Shown here in pieces: positions 1 to 12,409 of a stretch of 64,000 bases of DNA. This DNA comes from Cannabis sativa (lineage: Eukaryota > Streptophyta > Magnoliopsida > Rosales > Cannabaceae), in the NCBI RefSeq assembly GCF_029168945.1, contig NC_083603.1, positions 20,336,001-20,400,000 on the forward strand, given 5' to 3'. The position numbers and the translations under genes are program-made. Position 1 is the first letter of the stretch, and each line of letters starts with the position of its first letter. A model generated the notes under the pieces. The model was not told where the DNA came from, ran no database searches, and saw nothing but the letters and a program-made list of their open reading frames with translations.

Positions 1-148
1 CTGGATTTAACTGATTCTGTGTGTAAATGTAATAAACATATTAAACCATTAGCATGTAAAATTCATGCAAACATCAATCACTTCAAATTTCTTATATTGA
101 TAACTAATCAGATAGTAAAGAGTTTTATTTAGGGCATAAAACCCAACA
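1..148 (-). mobile_element. Copia LTR, end fragment (family A)
   Basis: The stretch ends in TTTAGGGCATAAAACCCAACA, the same terminus as the LTRs ending at 28551 and 36880. Read on the minus strand this is an LTR start (TGTTGGGTTTTATGCCC). Only this end lies inside the window. Confidence 0.7.
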
Positions 149-303
149 ATCTTACCTTGGTGGTTGTTCGTCTTCGTGGTGGGTCGACTGGGTGGTGGGT
201 GGAGTGGGTCTTCGTCCTCAGATGGTGGGTCGAGTGGTGCTCAAATGGTGGGTTCGGTGGAGACTTCCATCGTGGTGGTGGGTTCAGTGGGTTCGAGAGA
301 CTT

Positions 304-433
<130 letters not shown>

Positions 434-628
434 ACTTTTTGGAATGAGAGGGGTAAAGTGGGGTTTTATTAAAAATTAACCTATTCTACAAATGTTGAAT
501 AGTTTTGGTTTAATGGACCAATTTTAGTTCAATAAATGCATAAATATTCAAATTTCCCTAATATAATTAAAAAACTAACTGACAGTCTATTACGAGTTGA
601 ACAGATTTTTAGAACAATTACTAAAATA

Positions 629-1477
629 GAAGAGGTTTCAATGGTTACATTTTTATTGTAACCATCATGGTTACATTTTTTTAAGCCATTGGATTACTAT
701 TAAATGGTTGTGATTAATTTGGAAATTAAATAAAAATAAATAATTAATAACTTGTAACCTGAAAGTAACCTAATAATTTATTTCCTTATAAAACTATAAT
801 TAAGATTAATTATATTTTAAAATTAAATTAATTATAATTATTAATTAATTTTTTGTAATTTATTACTATATAAGGATCTTTTAGCAATTTATTTTTTTTA
901 CACTTAAATTATTTAAAATTTTATAGCAAAACTTCTTATAATTTAAAATTATACACATATAATTTCATAATTTAAATTTTATTATACTTGTAATCTTAAT
1001 TTTAAATTATTACACTTAATTGTTTAATTTTTTTATTAAAATATTTAAAAAGTAAAAAGTGAAATAAGTTGAAGGATTTTTTAGAAAACAAAATGGTTAC
1101 ACTTGTTATCGATTGACTAGCTTGAGGCCTCATACTTAATTCATCTAATTGTAACAAAATAATTATAATAAGAAGAGAATTTTAATTTGTGTCAAAAGAA
1201 GTTTAATTTTTGTAAAAAAAATAAATAAATTTTATTATAAATATTATAATTAAATGGCTTAATTGTTTAAAATAATTAGAGTAAGGATTTAAATATAAAT
1301 ATTAATTGCTAAAAGAGGTCTTGTTAAATATTTAATTAATTATTTTAAGAAAATAGTTAATTATAATTAATTAATTCTAAAAAAGAAATGTCTACCTATT
1401 AGTAACCTGCTATTACATGTCAAAGAAAAATGTAACCATATGGTTACAATAAAAATGTAACTATTGAATAGTCACGC
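629..1477. mobile_element. AT-rich MITE-like element, probably MULE-derived
   Basis: The ends are inverted repeats. Left 640-680 contains two GGTTACATTTTT words around TTGTAACCAT, and the right end 1430-1470 is its reverse complement with a few changes. An 11-bp direct repeat TTACTAAAATA flanks the element at 618-628 and 1478-1488. The long target duplication and the absence of coding capacity suggest a non-autonomous MULE. The outermost 20 bp of the two ends match poorly, so the exact borders are uncertain. I see no gene inside. Confidence 0.55.
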
Positions 1478-1671
1478 TTACTAAAATATATAAAGTAAGA
1501 ATAATTTAAAAAATATTTAAACCTAATAAAATATAATTAAAGCACAAATATAAATATCAATAAAAGGAAAAGAAAAATATAATCATAGTAATAAATATTC
1601 AAAATTCACCCAATAAATGCTCATCAATAACAATAAATACAAAAAATTCAGCTATTCCACTAAGGCTCGAA

Positions 1672-3199
1672 TTTTGATGGTGAAGAACACTAAGAATTTC
1701 GAAAATAGTAGAGAGAAAAGAAGAAGAAGAAGTCTCAAAATACTAGTTGTCTGACAGAATTCACTTAGGGTTAGGATTGAATTATTTGGAATAACAAAAT
1801 AATAAAATAATAGCAAAAATAGGACCTAATGGGCAGCCACATGTGGGCCCATCACTAGTTAGATTATTGTTATTTTTCTCAATCATTTATTTATTTTTCA
1901 CAAATGTCACATATTGCAATGTCAATCCTATAAATGCCAAAATTATTTATTTAATAATTAAAATTAATTATCAAATAAAATTATCATTCATATTATTTAT
2001 TAATTAGTCTCCACAAAGTCTCTTAATTAATAAATAAACCCTAAAATTCTATTTCTTCACAATCAAGCCATATCTTAGTGAAAATTTAGAAACTAGACAT
2101 AGTCTAATTTTAGAATTATAATTGATTAATAGATTTCAATTAACTGAGTCTTACAAGTAGTTTGTCTCAACTAGTATCGGACCATGGGCCTATATAACCG
2201 AGCTTTCAATAAACAGATCTAGAATTTACCAAGTAAATTCTTTAACTTATTAATTCCTCCTTGCACCACTATAGATTTGGAATTGCACTCTCAATTATAT
2301 AGAACGCTTTATATGTTCCACGATATAGACACGCTATGAGATTATCTATTTGTTATAACCCTAATAATCAATGATCCTCTATTGATGATCTACATTGAGT
2401 ATGGATAATTTTACCGTTACACTCTTCAATGTATTTTATTCTTAAAACACTTAGCTACCTATAAATGGTATATTAGTGAACTAATATAATCACTGAAATA
2501 AGTACTTAACTATTTATCTTTATTAAGCCAAGCTCGAAGGAAATCATCATTTGACTTCTATATCTGAATAGAAGCTATAGATTCTGTATCTATGATTAGC
2601 GCTCCCACTCAATTAAACTTCTATGTCCTTAATCTATATGTCACGAGAAGATCCATTTGGTCGACTTTACCGAGCAGATTGAAGAACACAAATAATACAG
2701 TTGAACTAGAACCTAACCATCTCAGGATTGAGATTATTTGATCTAAGATCAACTAGGTGATATTGAATTGAATAGATATTACAGTAAGTTTAATATATCT
2801 GATTCAAGTTTAATATCGGTCCCTTCCAATGCATACACCATACATCCAACCCAAGCTTACTTTAACTAATGCCCCGAAAAGGACATAACACTTATTTAAG
2901 GTGCAAGTAAACTACATTGTAGATTATCCTATCAGTTAAACCATGTGTACTGATAAATCATAGGAATACATTTAATCACACAATTTTGATTATTTTTTAC
3001 TGTGCTGACAATACAATAAACAAGAATATCAATGTGATAAGGATTTGGATAAATTTACAAATCAAATAAACAAATAAATGATCACATGAACTAAACAACA
3101 AACTAAATAAGTAATGAAAATAAATCTGTTTCTATATTGATAATTGAATAGAAAAAATTACATTGAAATAAAGTTTTATTTAAGACATAAAGCCCAACA
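1672..3199 (-). mobile_element. Copia LTR fragment (family A)
   Basis: The segment is collinear with the complete LTRs at 26657-28551 and 34986-36880. It shares the AGGGTTAGG.TTGAATTATTTGG block (about 1770), the TTAGTGAAAATT block, ACCATGGGCCTATA, the GCGCTCCCACTCAATT block and a terminus TAAGACATAAAGCCCAACA ending at 3199. The part corresponding to the first few hundred LTR bases is missing or unrecognisable. No internal retrotransposon sequence follows, so it is a truncated or solo LTR, diverged from the young copies. Confidence 0.75.
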
Positions 3200-3418
3200 T
3201 CAATATGATAAAATGCTTTACTCCTAACTTAAGCACTACAATCCCTTTTTGAGCAGAAGTCTTGTTCTTTATACCATGGACAAGTTCAAAATCCATCATA
3301 TATTATATCAATCTATTTTGCAAGAGGGCACTTTGTGTTTTTGAAATGACAAGTGCAAGTTTAAATCTCATGCAAATAATCTTGGAGACTAGCTTATAAA
3401 GCACAATACACATATTGA
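3200..3418. other. Intergenic, no feature seen
   Basis: Short AT-rich spacer between the LTR fragment and the next MITE-like element. No open frame or repeat was recognised. Confidence 0.5.
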
Positions 3419-4113
3419 TAGGAGTGTTTATCTAATCCAATCCGCATTATTTTGCTCATAGTGCATTCGATATGCACTAAGTGCGGATTTTATTTTTTGG
3501 ATCCAATCCAATCCGCACAATAGCTCAAATTCAAATCAATCAAATTTTCAAGAATGCGGATTGGATCGGTTATTTTAGATTGATTACTTTTTAATATTAA
3601 ATTATTTAATATTTATAAAAAAATATTTTTTTTTCTAGCTATCAACAAAATAAAACAAATATTTATTATTTTATGTCTTCATCAACAAATTAAAAAAAAT
3701 AAAAAAATAAATTCAAAGGAAAAAAACATTCTATATATAAAGAATTTTTAATTTTATTATAAATTGTATGTAGAAAAAAAATTATATATAAAAATATAAT
3801 ATACATTTGATGTATTAAGTTTTGAAATATAATTGTATTATATGTATTAGACTTTTGAATTACTATTTTCTTTACACTAAAATGTTATTTGTATTTGTAA
3901 TTTATTAATTTTTTTTTTTATAAATATGTGTAGATTGGATTGGATCGGTTACTTTTACATGTCAATCAACATTCAATCTGCACAAGTGCGGATTTTAAAT
4001 TTTTTAATCCAATCCAATCTGCACAAGTCCAGATATCTGCACTTTGCGGATTGAATTGGATTGAATTGTACTGATTAAATTGGATTAGATGAACTATTTT
4101 ATAAACATTCCTA
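3419..4113. mobile_element. hAT-like MITE
   Basis: The left tip TAGGAGTGTTTAT (3419) is matched in inverted form by ATAAACATTCCTA ending at 4113. Both ends are followed inward by repeated CCAATCCGCA words and their complements (for example 3440, 3510, 3920, 4000). The tip resembles the TAGGGGTG start common in plant hAT elements. No clean 8-bp target duplication was found and there is no coding sequence. Confidence 0.55.
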
Positions 4114-5090
4114 CTTGATGATAAGTCTGAAATCACCCATCTATTTTGGCTTTTTCATCTTTGAGGAACAATTCTATTTCTATAATCAACATATAATTCA
4201 GTTGCAAGCAAAAAGAAAAAGAAGATTTTTTTTTATGCCACATTTTGTGTTTTGTTTTGTTTTTCTAGGATCTAAGGTTTTTTTTTTTTTTCTTTTTTAA
4301 AGGTAGGATCTAAGTTTCTTAATTTAAAAAATGAGAAGGAAAAAAAAAGTTCACTAATGTGTGGTTACATGAACATAAAACATCCATCTCAATGACACGT
4401 TTTATTAGTTATTACTCATTAACTAATTTATTATTGGCATTAATGAATGGAAATAATTTCTTTTCCTTTATATAATCTTCCATGGTTATTGCACATATTA
4501 TTTTCTCTTTCTACATTTATACTATTTTTGACTAGCTGTCCTAATTAATTAATTATTATTAATTTTTTTTTAACAAAGCTGTCCTAATTAATTATTATTA
4601 TTTTTTTGTTTGAAAGATTATTATTATTATTATTATTATTATTTGAGAAAAGAATTAGTTATTATTACTCTGACAAGATCAAAGATGCAAAGCTTCAATT
4701 TATTGTATTTATCCTCTTTATTTTAGTATTTTAATTTTAATACATCAAAAAATTATTTATTGTCGGTTATCTACCACTACCCTAAAAAGTAATTTTTTTT
4801 TTTCTTTTATCAAATTAAATAAAGAAACTTGAATAAGTGTTTTCCAACGTAATAAAATTTAAAATAATCCCAATCGAAAAAATGCCAATCTCTAACTTAA
4901 CTTAAGTATTAAACCAGGAACAAATATTGACCAAATATTAGAAGAAAAAACATCATCCTATTTATTTATGTAGGGGATTTATTAACTAATAACGCCTTTT
5001 TTTTTTATTCCTTTTATTTTTATTTTTATTTTATTTTTAATTTGTTTTTTCCCAAAAGTAAATTTTTTTTTTAATTTTTTTTTTTTGCGT
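4114..5090. other. Upstream region of the TKI1-like gene
   Basis: AT-rich, with homopolymer T and A runs and a (TTA)n patch at about 4618-4642. No convincing coding sequence. It presumably holds the promoter of the gene that follows, but I cannot point to a specific TATA box. Confidence 0.4.
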
Positions 5091-5235
5091 TCCTTCTCTT
5101 TGGTTCACACCGAACTGTAGATGCTTATGTCGGAAGATTGTCTCCGGTTTCAATCGTGTTCTCCAGGACTCAAAACTTTCCGTTTCTGGTTCTAGGGTTT
5201 CTCCGATCATCTCAAATTTCTCTCTGGTACTTACG
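5091..5235 (+). other. 5' UTR exon of the TKI1-like gene (approximate)
   Basis: A C/T-rich, less AT-biased block ends with a candidate donor (GTAATT at 5236; GTACTT at 5227 is an alternative). It is followed by a roughly 580-bp intron that ends in TTTTGTAG at 5817. The start of transcription is a guess. Later UTR sequence at 5818-5917 precedes the coding start in the next exon and contains two tiny uORFs. Confidence 0.45.
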
Positions 5236-5917
5236 GTAATTTTTTATTTTTTTTTCTAGATTGAGCTATTTAATTTCTCAATTTCTTTAGTATGAAATCG
5301 GAGTTCTTGTTTCTTCTCTGAGAAAATTGGGGAAAGGGATTAAAGATAGTGGAAATTTATGTTTTTGGGGTTTATGATATTGGACTTCATTTTAAAAAAA
5401 AAATTGATTTTGTTTTATTCAGTTGAAGTTATAACTATTAGTCCTGTCTTGTATTTTGGATCTAAATTTTCAATTTGTAGAAGAGTCAATGTTCTAGTCT
5501 TTAATAGTTTTCCTGCATTTTCTAAGCTACTTAAAATGAGTTTTTTTGTTTTTTTCGTATAGTTGATCTAGGAGGCCTAATTTCTTTTCTTTTCTTCGCT
5601 TTGTTGAATTGAATTTGAATTTTATCTATTAAATGTATGCTCTGGGCAAACAAGGATTAAAATTAGGGTTTCTTTTATTCCCCTTTTGAAATTCAAGTGG
5701 TAATATATTAATTTTTAGGTCATTGGTGAAACTGATCTTTGTATTGCATTCATTCAGGTTAAATTTTTTATTGTTTACACTAGATTAAATGTCACAATTA
5801 TTTTCCTTCTTTTGTAGAGTAAAATTGACTTTGTATTGCACCATCTTAATCATTACTTGAGACTTGGAATCTGAGATCATGGCCATGTAGAGTTTTTGTC
5901 ATGTTATTCACATTCTG

Positions 5918-8106
5918 ATGGAGTCAAGGGTCATCTTGCAATCCGAGGCACACCTCAATTCAGACACTATTGCATCTCAAGAAAGAGAACCAGGAGTATC
6001 CTCTTCTGCACCAATTAACATTGTGCCTCAGCAACCTGGTAATTTGTTCTGACTACTGGTTTATGATTTCTTAGTCCGGACATTTTAATGATATTTTCCT
6101 TTGGAGTAAGCTGAAATGTCATCCTTTGATTGATATATCATTGGCAATTACAGTGAAAAAGCAAACACGACAATGGGCTGCGTGGACACGTCAAGAGGAG
6201 GAAAATTTCTTTACTGCATTACGACAAGTTGGAAAGGCATGTTCATATGTAATGACTGCTTTGACATGGTATTAGATGTTTTATCATGGTAGTTTCTAAC
6301 TGTAATTTCTTCTGATTTCAGAATTTTGAAAAGATAACTTGTCGTGTCCAAAGTAAAAACAAGGATCAGGTAATTTTTATGAAATATTTTGGGGATTCTT
6401 AACTAATTGTATTCATACTGTCTTGCAATATTTTGATTTTGATATTCTTCTACTTTTGTTTGTTTGCATTTTAATTGTTTTCAGGTCAGACATTATTACT
6501 ATCGTCTTGTGAGACGAATGAACAAGCTTCTTGGCCCAGGATTGTATCTTGATGCCAAAAACTCTAAAGATACTAATGCTGCAATGCTTCGTTGGTAATA
6601 TTTATTTGTAGTGGAATGCATGGTGTAAACACTTTATTTTTATGAGTTGGGGAGAAAATAATATTGCTTCCTGATGTTTGTCTCTCCTTATTTGGGGCAC
6701 TGTTCTATACAATTACTAATACATTTTGTGACTTTGGTGGTTCAGGTGGTCTTTATTGGAAAAGTATAGCTGCAAGGCATCGAAACTTCACTTGAAACCT
6801 AGAAGGTTTAAGATATTCATAGAAGCCTTGGTAAGCCCGTTTTCTTTCTTTTTTTTTTTATTTATTTATTCCATTAATGAAAATAAGGAATTCATTCTGA
6901 TTTTTACCAAACTGTCTGAAACATTCCTTTCAATGAAGGAGCACCAACTGTTAAAGGACCGAAAGAAGAGTGTGAGAAAACGACCTACTAATGGGGATCA
7001 CAGCTCTCCTACTCCTAACACAGTTATAAATCAGGGTAGAACTTCAGGTCATGAAAGTCGTACTGTTAAATTGGTTCTTGTTGACAGTCAAAACATTCAG
7101 AAAGTAGGATCTGGGAAAGCACCGTTGAAGCGCAATGTAAACTTAAGCATTAACCGTAGCAATAATAAAGGGGACTCGACTACCATGAAACCTGCAAGGC
7201 AACAACGACGGAAACCAGGTATGTTTTCTTTTTCTATGTATGGGCCTAAACATTATTTGTTGTTGCAATATTCACTAAAGTTGATTATTGATACATACAA
7301 AGGACAGTCAATTTTTTTTAATAATAAACCTGTATGGAACTTATACGCATTGAATGCCAGGTGTTGTATCATCTGCAGCATATAAAAAATGGGAAAAGGC
7401 TGCTATTGCTGGGGTCTCTCTGGTTGCTGATGCGGCTGAACACTTAGAGCGGACATCAACTGACAAAGAGATTGAGCAAAATCAAAGTACCTCAGGTGAA
7501 TTGTTATGCCACTGGTTCCTCATTGTTATTTTTTATTGAAAAAGTTATAAATCAAGGAGGTTCATATAAATTTATTCATATTAATTGTTTATTCTCTTCT
7601 GATTTCAGGCCAAAATAAGAGTTCTGAACCTGTTGGACAAGTATTGTTCTCTTTGCCCAATTTTCCTCAAAATCCTTTTGCTGAGAGCAATATAAATTCT
7701 TCTATGAAACTTAAGCTCCAATTATTCCCAATTGATGATGGTACTAGACGAGCCTTGGAAATGGTAGGCACTACTATTAACAAAACTCCATTTTATGAGA
7801 TTTTTCGGAATTACCATTCACTGAGCGCCACTACTTTTGGCTTCAATGTGTTCACAGGATAAATTGAATCCCCACCTTGAGCTCACTCTTAGTAATCGAA
7901 AAAGAATATCATCAGTTTTGGAACGTCTGAATCGTAAATGGGGCAGTTCAAAGGTTGCCTCCGGAGAGCTAATGCTTTTCCCTTTCAGTGTTCAAAAAGA
8001 AAACATAGTTGGTCATCAGAGCTGGACTCTAGACTCAGTTGCTAGTGCAGCCGATGTATATGCGATGATTGGAAGTCCTCAAGTTTTTCGATTAAGGTTT
8101 CTAACT

Positions 8107-8149
<43 letters not shown>

Positions 8150-10236
8150 AATGATTTTATGAAATTAATGAACACTGGAACCAGCTAACTGAATATTCTT
8201 GAAGGTATGGTTGGATTCCCACTGCCGAACATGGGTTTGCCACATTTCAGGAGCAAGCACCATTGCCACCTCGTTCCATTTCAGGAGAGCCTAATGTAAA
8301 TATGGAAAAGAGGGACCAGGATATGCGGGGTACAACAACCATGTCCGTTCCATCAACCACTCATCAATCCATGGATCTTCATGAGGATAATCTAGTTTCG
8401 GTGAACAAAAACCATGATTCTGCTTTTACTTCAGCTAATGTGGTGCTGAATGAGAAGCGGTATAGCTCTGCAGGTCCAAGAGATAACCTTCTGGACTCCT
8501 GTGATCCTACTGCAAGTGATAAACCATGGCATGGAAAGGGTGCTGGTGGTGAGACTAGCATGAGGCAATTGAGAGATACGGTACTTGGCCTTCCTCTGTT
8601 CCTTTGCAATGAATGTCAGCTTAGATGTGTTCCTAAAAAGTTGTGCCCTTTGAGGGCCTTGATTTTTCTCCTTGTGCCATTCATTCTAAATTAGTGCCTT
8701 GAAGCTGTTATGACCATTTTTTTTCTATTACATTTTCTTTTACTAACTAATAACTACTATTTTGCATTGTTTATATTTAGCAGAAAGATGCCCCACCTTC
8801 ATTCAGGAAAAAAAAAAAAATAAATAAAACAAAAGAGAAAGATGTCCCACCTGCTTTAAATAATTTCATGTTACAATCTATTAATTTTAATTCAAGTGGA
8901 CTATTTAAAGTTTAATTTTGTTCCCTAGTGGAAACCGATTTCTTGTGTCAAGCTGTTTGTGTTATTTATAACATTTCATCTATGTTTGTTAATGTTCATC
9001 TGTATTTGCTGAGCATGTAATTTCCTTGTTGATTTAGGATGACATAAGGTTAAGCAATGGTAGTGGTCTATCTCCTGGCGAATGGGCTGATAGCCTAACC
9101 AACATAAGTGTTGGAGATCTACTTTCAGGAGTGTCTCAAGATATGAATGCTAACGGCATTGATCCACCACCTGCTGAAAGTGCTCACTGCCTTCAGCAGA
9201 TGCCATTCAGCTGTGACTCATTTGATGCTGCTATTGCCGCTCATATATCTAGGCAGCAAGAAAAAATGGGATGTCAGCCTACTTTGGTGTCTTCAATTTG
9301 GGATGCTGAAGAAACTTGTGATGGCTTCTTATTTCAAAAAAACCGAGTCCGGTGTCATGAGATGGAAAGTCCAACTGGTCTCACTACGCCAAATGCTTGC
9401 AAACAAACTACTGAGACAAATGTAATGGAATCTATCCATTTGGATGAGGTAATAATTGAGATTGTGTCATTTAAGAAATTGATCAAATCATACTCTGGGA
9501 ACAAGCATAGTTATTTGCAACATACGTCTAACACTTTTGATCTTTTGTGTAGGAGTTATCTGAAGTGGAGGAACCAACTGATGATTCTGCTCGAGGAGAT
9601 CCTATGGATGACCGTGGTCTTGACTCACAACTCTTAGAGAATCCAGCTAAAGATTTCAGCGAGCTTGCAGATATGTATTGGGTACTTTACTACTTATCCT
9701 TTGAAGAGTTCTGTTTCTGTTATATTTTAAATCGCCTGGTTGCTTCATAGTTTTCCGGGTTTATTTTTGCTGGAAACTGTCATTGATGTTATACCAGAAG
9801 TAGTCATTTTTCTTTGTACTAAGTGTGTTTATTTATTCACCTAAAAAAGAAGTGTTTATTTATTTAACTTTTTATTCTATCAACAAAAGAAAGTCTGTTT
9901 ATTTTTATCTAGTTCTCCTTGATGCTTTATCTACATCTTATGTAGCACCATTCTCAGTAGCCTCTTTTTTTTTAAGTACATCTGATTTTATGATTCTACA
10001 TCTTGCAGCCCGAGTCCTTAGGACCATTAGATTTGGATATACCATCTTCCAAGTACCACTCTGAAGATCTTATTCTAAGCGATAGCCTTAGCGGATTGAA
10101 CCGTCTGATAGCCAGCAGTTTAGATGCATTTCAAAATTGTTCATTTTTTGGGTTGGACAAGAAAGAATCAGCATCAACAGTTGAAGCTCGAGAGTCTGTC
10201 TCCTTTTCAGATTTTAAAATTGGCAGCGGTCTTTGA
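5918..10236 (+). CDS. TKI1: TSL-kinase interacting protein 1-like SANT/MYB protein
   Basis: The coding exons are 5918-6038, 6154-6236, 6322-6369, 6485-6594, 6746-6830, 6939-7218, 7361-7495, 7609-7763, 7858-8096, 8205-8580, 9038-9448, 9553-9681 and 10009-10236. They sum to 2,400 nt, giving 799 residues and a stop with frame kept at every junction. A SANT/MYB-like domain lies at about residues 47-100 (WTRQEEENFFTALRQVGKNF, then the VRHYYYRLVRRMNKLLG helix). The rest is a conserved plant-specific region that includes YGWIPTAEHGF and repeated ISVGDLL/SSLDAF-type segments. I recognise it as a homologue of Arabidopsis TKI1, a partner of the TOUSLED kinase; a nuclear, chromatin-linked role is inferred from that family. 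Most introns are GT-AG, but the donor after 6236 is GC. One intron contains a (CT)n tract at 8110-8146. The start was chosen because it gives a conserved N-terminus in the exon before the SANT domain. Confidence 0.88.
8110..8146. repeat. (CT)n microsatellite in an intron
   Basis: Simple CT repeat just after the donor at 8097 inside the intron between 8096 and 8205. It could vary in length between individuals. Confidence 0.9.
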
Positions 10237-12400
10237 GAATCTTCAAACGGGATATAAGATAGATGATATCTTGTAGATTCGAGGTTTAGCATTGAAGTAT
10301 AGCTAGCATATAATGATTTTCTCAAGTTCAGCTAGCTGACTTCATAGTTGCATGGTGAAGGTACCGTTGTGACTGGAACAGATAATGGTTGTGTTCTGAT
10401 TGAAAATATCATCCACTTGTAGAAATTATAGACATGGAAGAAACTTCACAGTTCCAACTTTTTTTTCTTTCTTTCTAATAGCTTCATGTAAATTGTGATC
10501 CAAAGCTGATGTGAGGAGCTATGCAACTTTAACAGACCAAAAGGACTTTGTTATCGGTGCGGTGCCAGTATATATCCTTTGGTCTCTAATATTGATTTCT
10601 TGTACATTCATATTGTCATTCTTTAGTTCTCTACTCTTCTAATTAGGGTTCTATTGGATTAATGCCTAATGAGGAATGAGATTTCATCCCTTTGCATGGG
10701 TTGATGTTCTTATATTTAGTGTTTGGATTCTTAATTGTTTTTACTTTACCTACTGATGGGGCAAATATTGCAAATAATATGTTGACTTTAGGCTCATTTG
10801 GTGGTGCTTGGCTCATGAGGCTCTGAATGTAAGGCTGATGTGGATGCCATATCATTTGATTATCTAATTTGTGTTTTATAATTGTGGATAATAAAGATAC
10901 ATTAAATGTTTGATACTCAATTACTAATTTTCCATATTGGGAAGGTACGATCCACAGGCGAGATCTTGGGATTTAAATTTTGATATCGTGGGATCTGGTA
11001 ATTAATGAGCACGATACAGAGTTGGTTGTTTAGATGTCTGCTGGTTGCTTCTTTGGACGCTCCAAATGATGTCTTTTGGATTCTTGTTGTGTTGGAGGAT
11101 TATCTCGCTTGGACGAGTTGCCTATTTGTCATCTAGAAGATCTAGCTTCGCTAATGGATTTGATCCATTATCTTGGTTGGTCCTTAAGTGATTGAGTTGT
11201 AACTGGCTTTGAAAATTACACATGTTTTCATTCAAAAATACGGATAACATTTACTTTAAGCTTTCGAAACTCTAAGTGTTATGGAAGCTTGCACCCTCCC
11301 TCTCGGACGCTGTGAGGACATTTGGAGGCTAAAGGTGAAACCTTTTTGAATTCCAAACCAAAATTGTTTTTGGTTAACAACTTGTTTTTTTTTTGAAATG
11401 AAGCGACATGTGGCATTATATTTTTGGCTCGTGAGGATTACTTTTCTTTGTGGAGCGCTTGCAGCAGAGCTTCACGAAACGACAGCTGATTGCGTTAGCG
11501 TACGTATCAAGGAGAATATTATCATTGGATATCTGGTTCCCAAGCATTGCATTAAATGCGTATTTGACAATTTTTTTGGACCATTGGATTTGTCTTGTGT
11601 TTTCTTTGACAAAATCTTGGCCATTGCTCTGAGGCCACATGGATTTCCATTTTTATGTATAAATACGATGAAATTTTTTCTGTTAGCACTTCTATTCAAA
11701 ATTTTAAATTGAGTTCAAAATTGTTGAGAAAAGACGACGACGAACAAGAGAACCTTAGAGTATTACATCGATCATTTCATTTATCTTCTTTAAATTTGTG
11801 AATGAGAGGATCTAGGAGCACCACTCCCAATGTTAACTACCGATTCTTCAACGCCATCAAAAACACTGGCTATTCAAGCGGAGGTTGAAGAGCTCATCAA
11901 CAAAACTCATATGCTTCAATCCAGAATTCGACGTCTTGATCAGATTTCTTCGATAGGAGTTTCCTTGCCACCATCACATGCCATTAGAATTCCTGAATCA
12001 AATACTCGACTTCCTCCTTGTTCTTCACCTCCTTCTAATTCTTCGTTATGTTTCCCTTTTTTACCATTCTGGAATCTTGATTGTTGTTTGGGTTTGGCAT
12101 TCTTTTTTAATTTTTGCATGCTTGCCTTGAGTTGTTGATGAATAGAATTTAGATCTTGGAGTGATTTTGAATATTTTGCAAAAATAAGATATTTCGCACA
12201 TACTGTCTGTAGTCTTGACTAGTTTTTGTAAGATTTTTCTCTTTCTATTGAATATTCAATTTAAAACAATAGGGATGGCTAACATTGCTTCCTCTATTCG
12301 GGACTCTTATGGTTCTGGATAATATGTCGTTTGTACTTTTGGTTAGCTTTTTGTGTTCCCCATTTAATTGTTTGGAAATAATATTCTTTGAGAACTTTGT
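10237..12400. other. 3' UTR of the TKI1-like gene, then intergenic
   Basis: Transcript sequence probably continues to around 10.6 kb; no unambiguous poly(A) signal was fixed. Beyond that lies unrecognised sequence. A 102-codon open frame at 11830-12138 begins with a helical, charged stretch (AEVEELINK..LQSRIRRL) and ends in low-complexity sequence. It has no recognisable domain and I do not call it a gene. Overlapping short frames at 11398-11712 lie on both strands and are equally unsupported. Confidence 0.4.
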
Positions 12401-12409
12401 TCAGTAAAT

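Noticed and set aside
11398..11712. Overlapping open frames on both strands
   Set aside because: No recognisable domain, no start context and four mutually overlapping frames. Chance frames are the simplest reading.
11830..12138. 102-codon open frame with a helical start
   Set aside because: The second half is low-complexity and hydrophobic without family resemblance. Kept only as a note in the intergenic entry.
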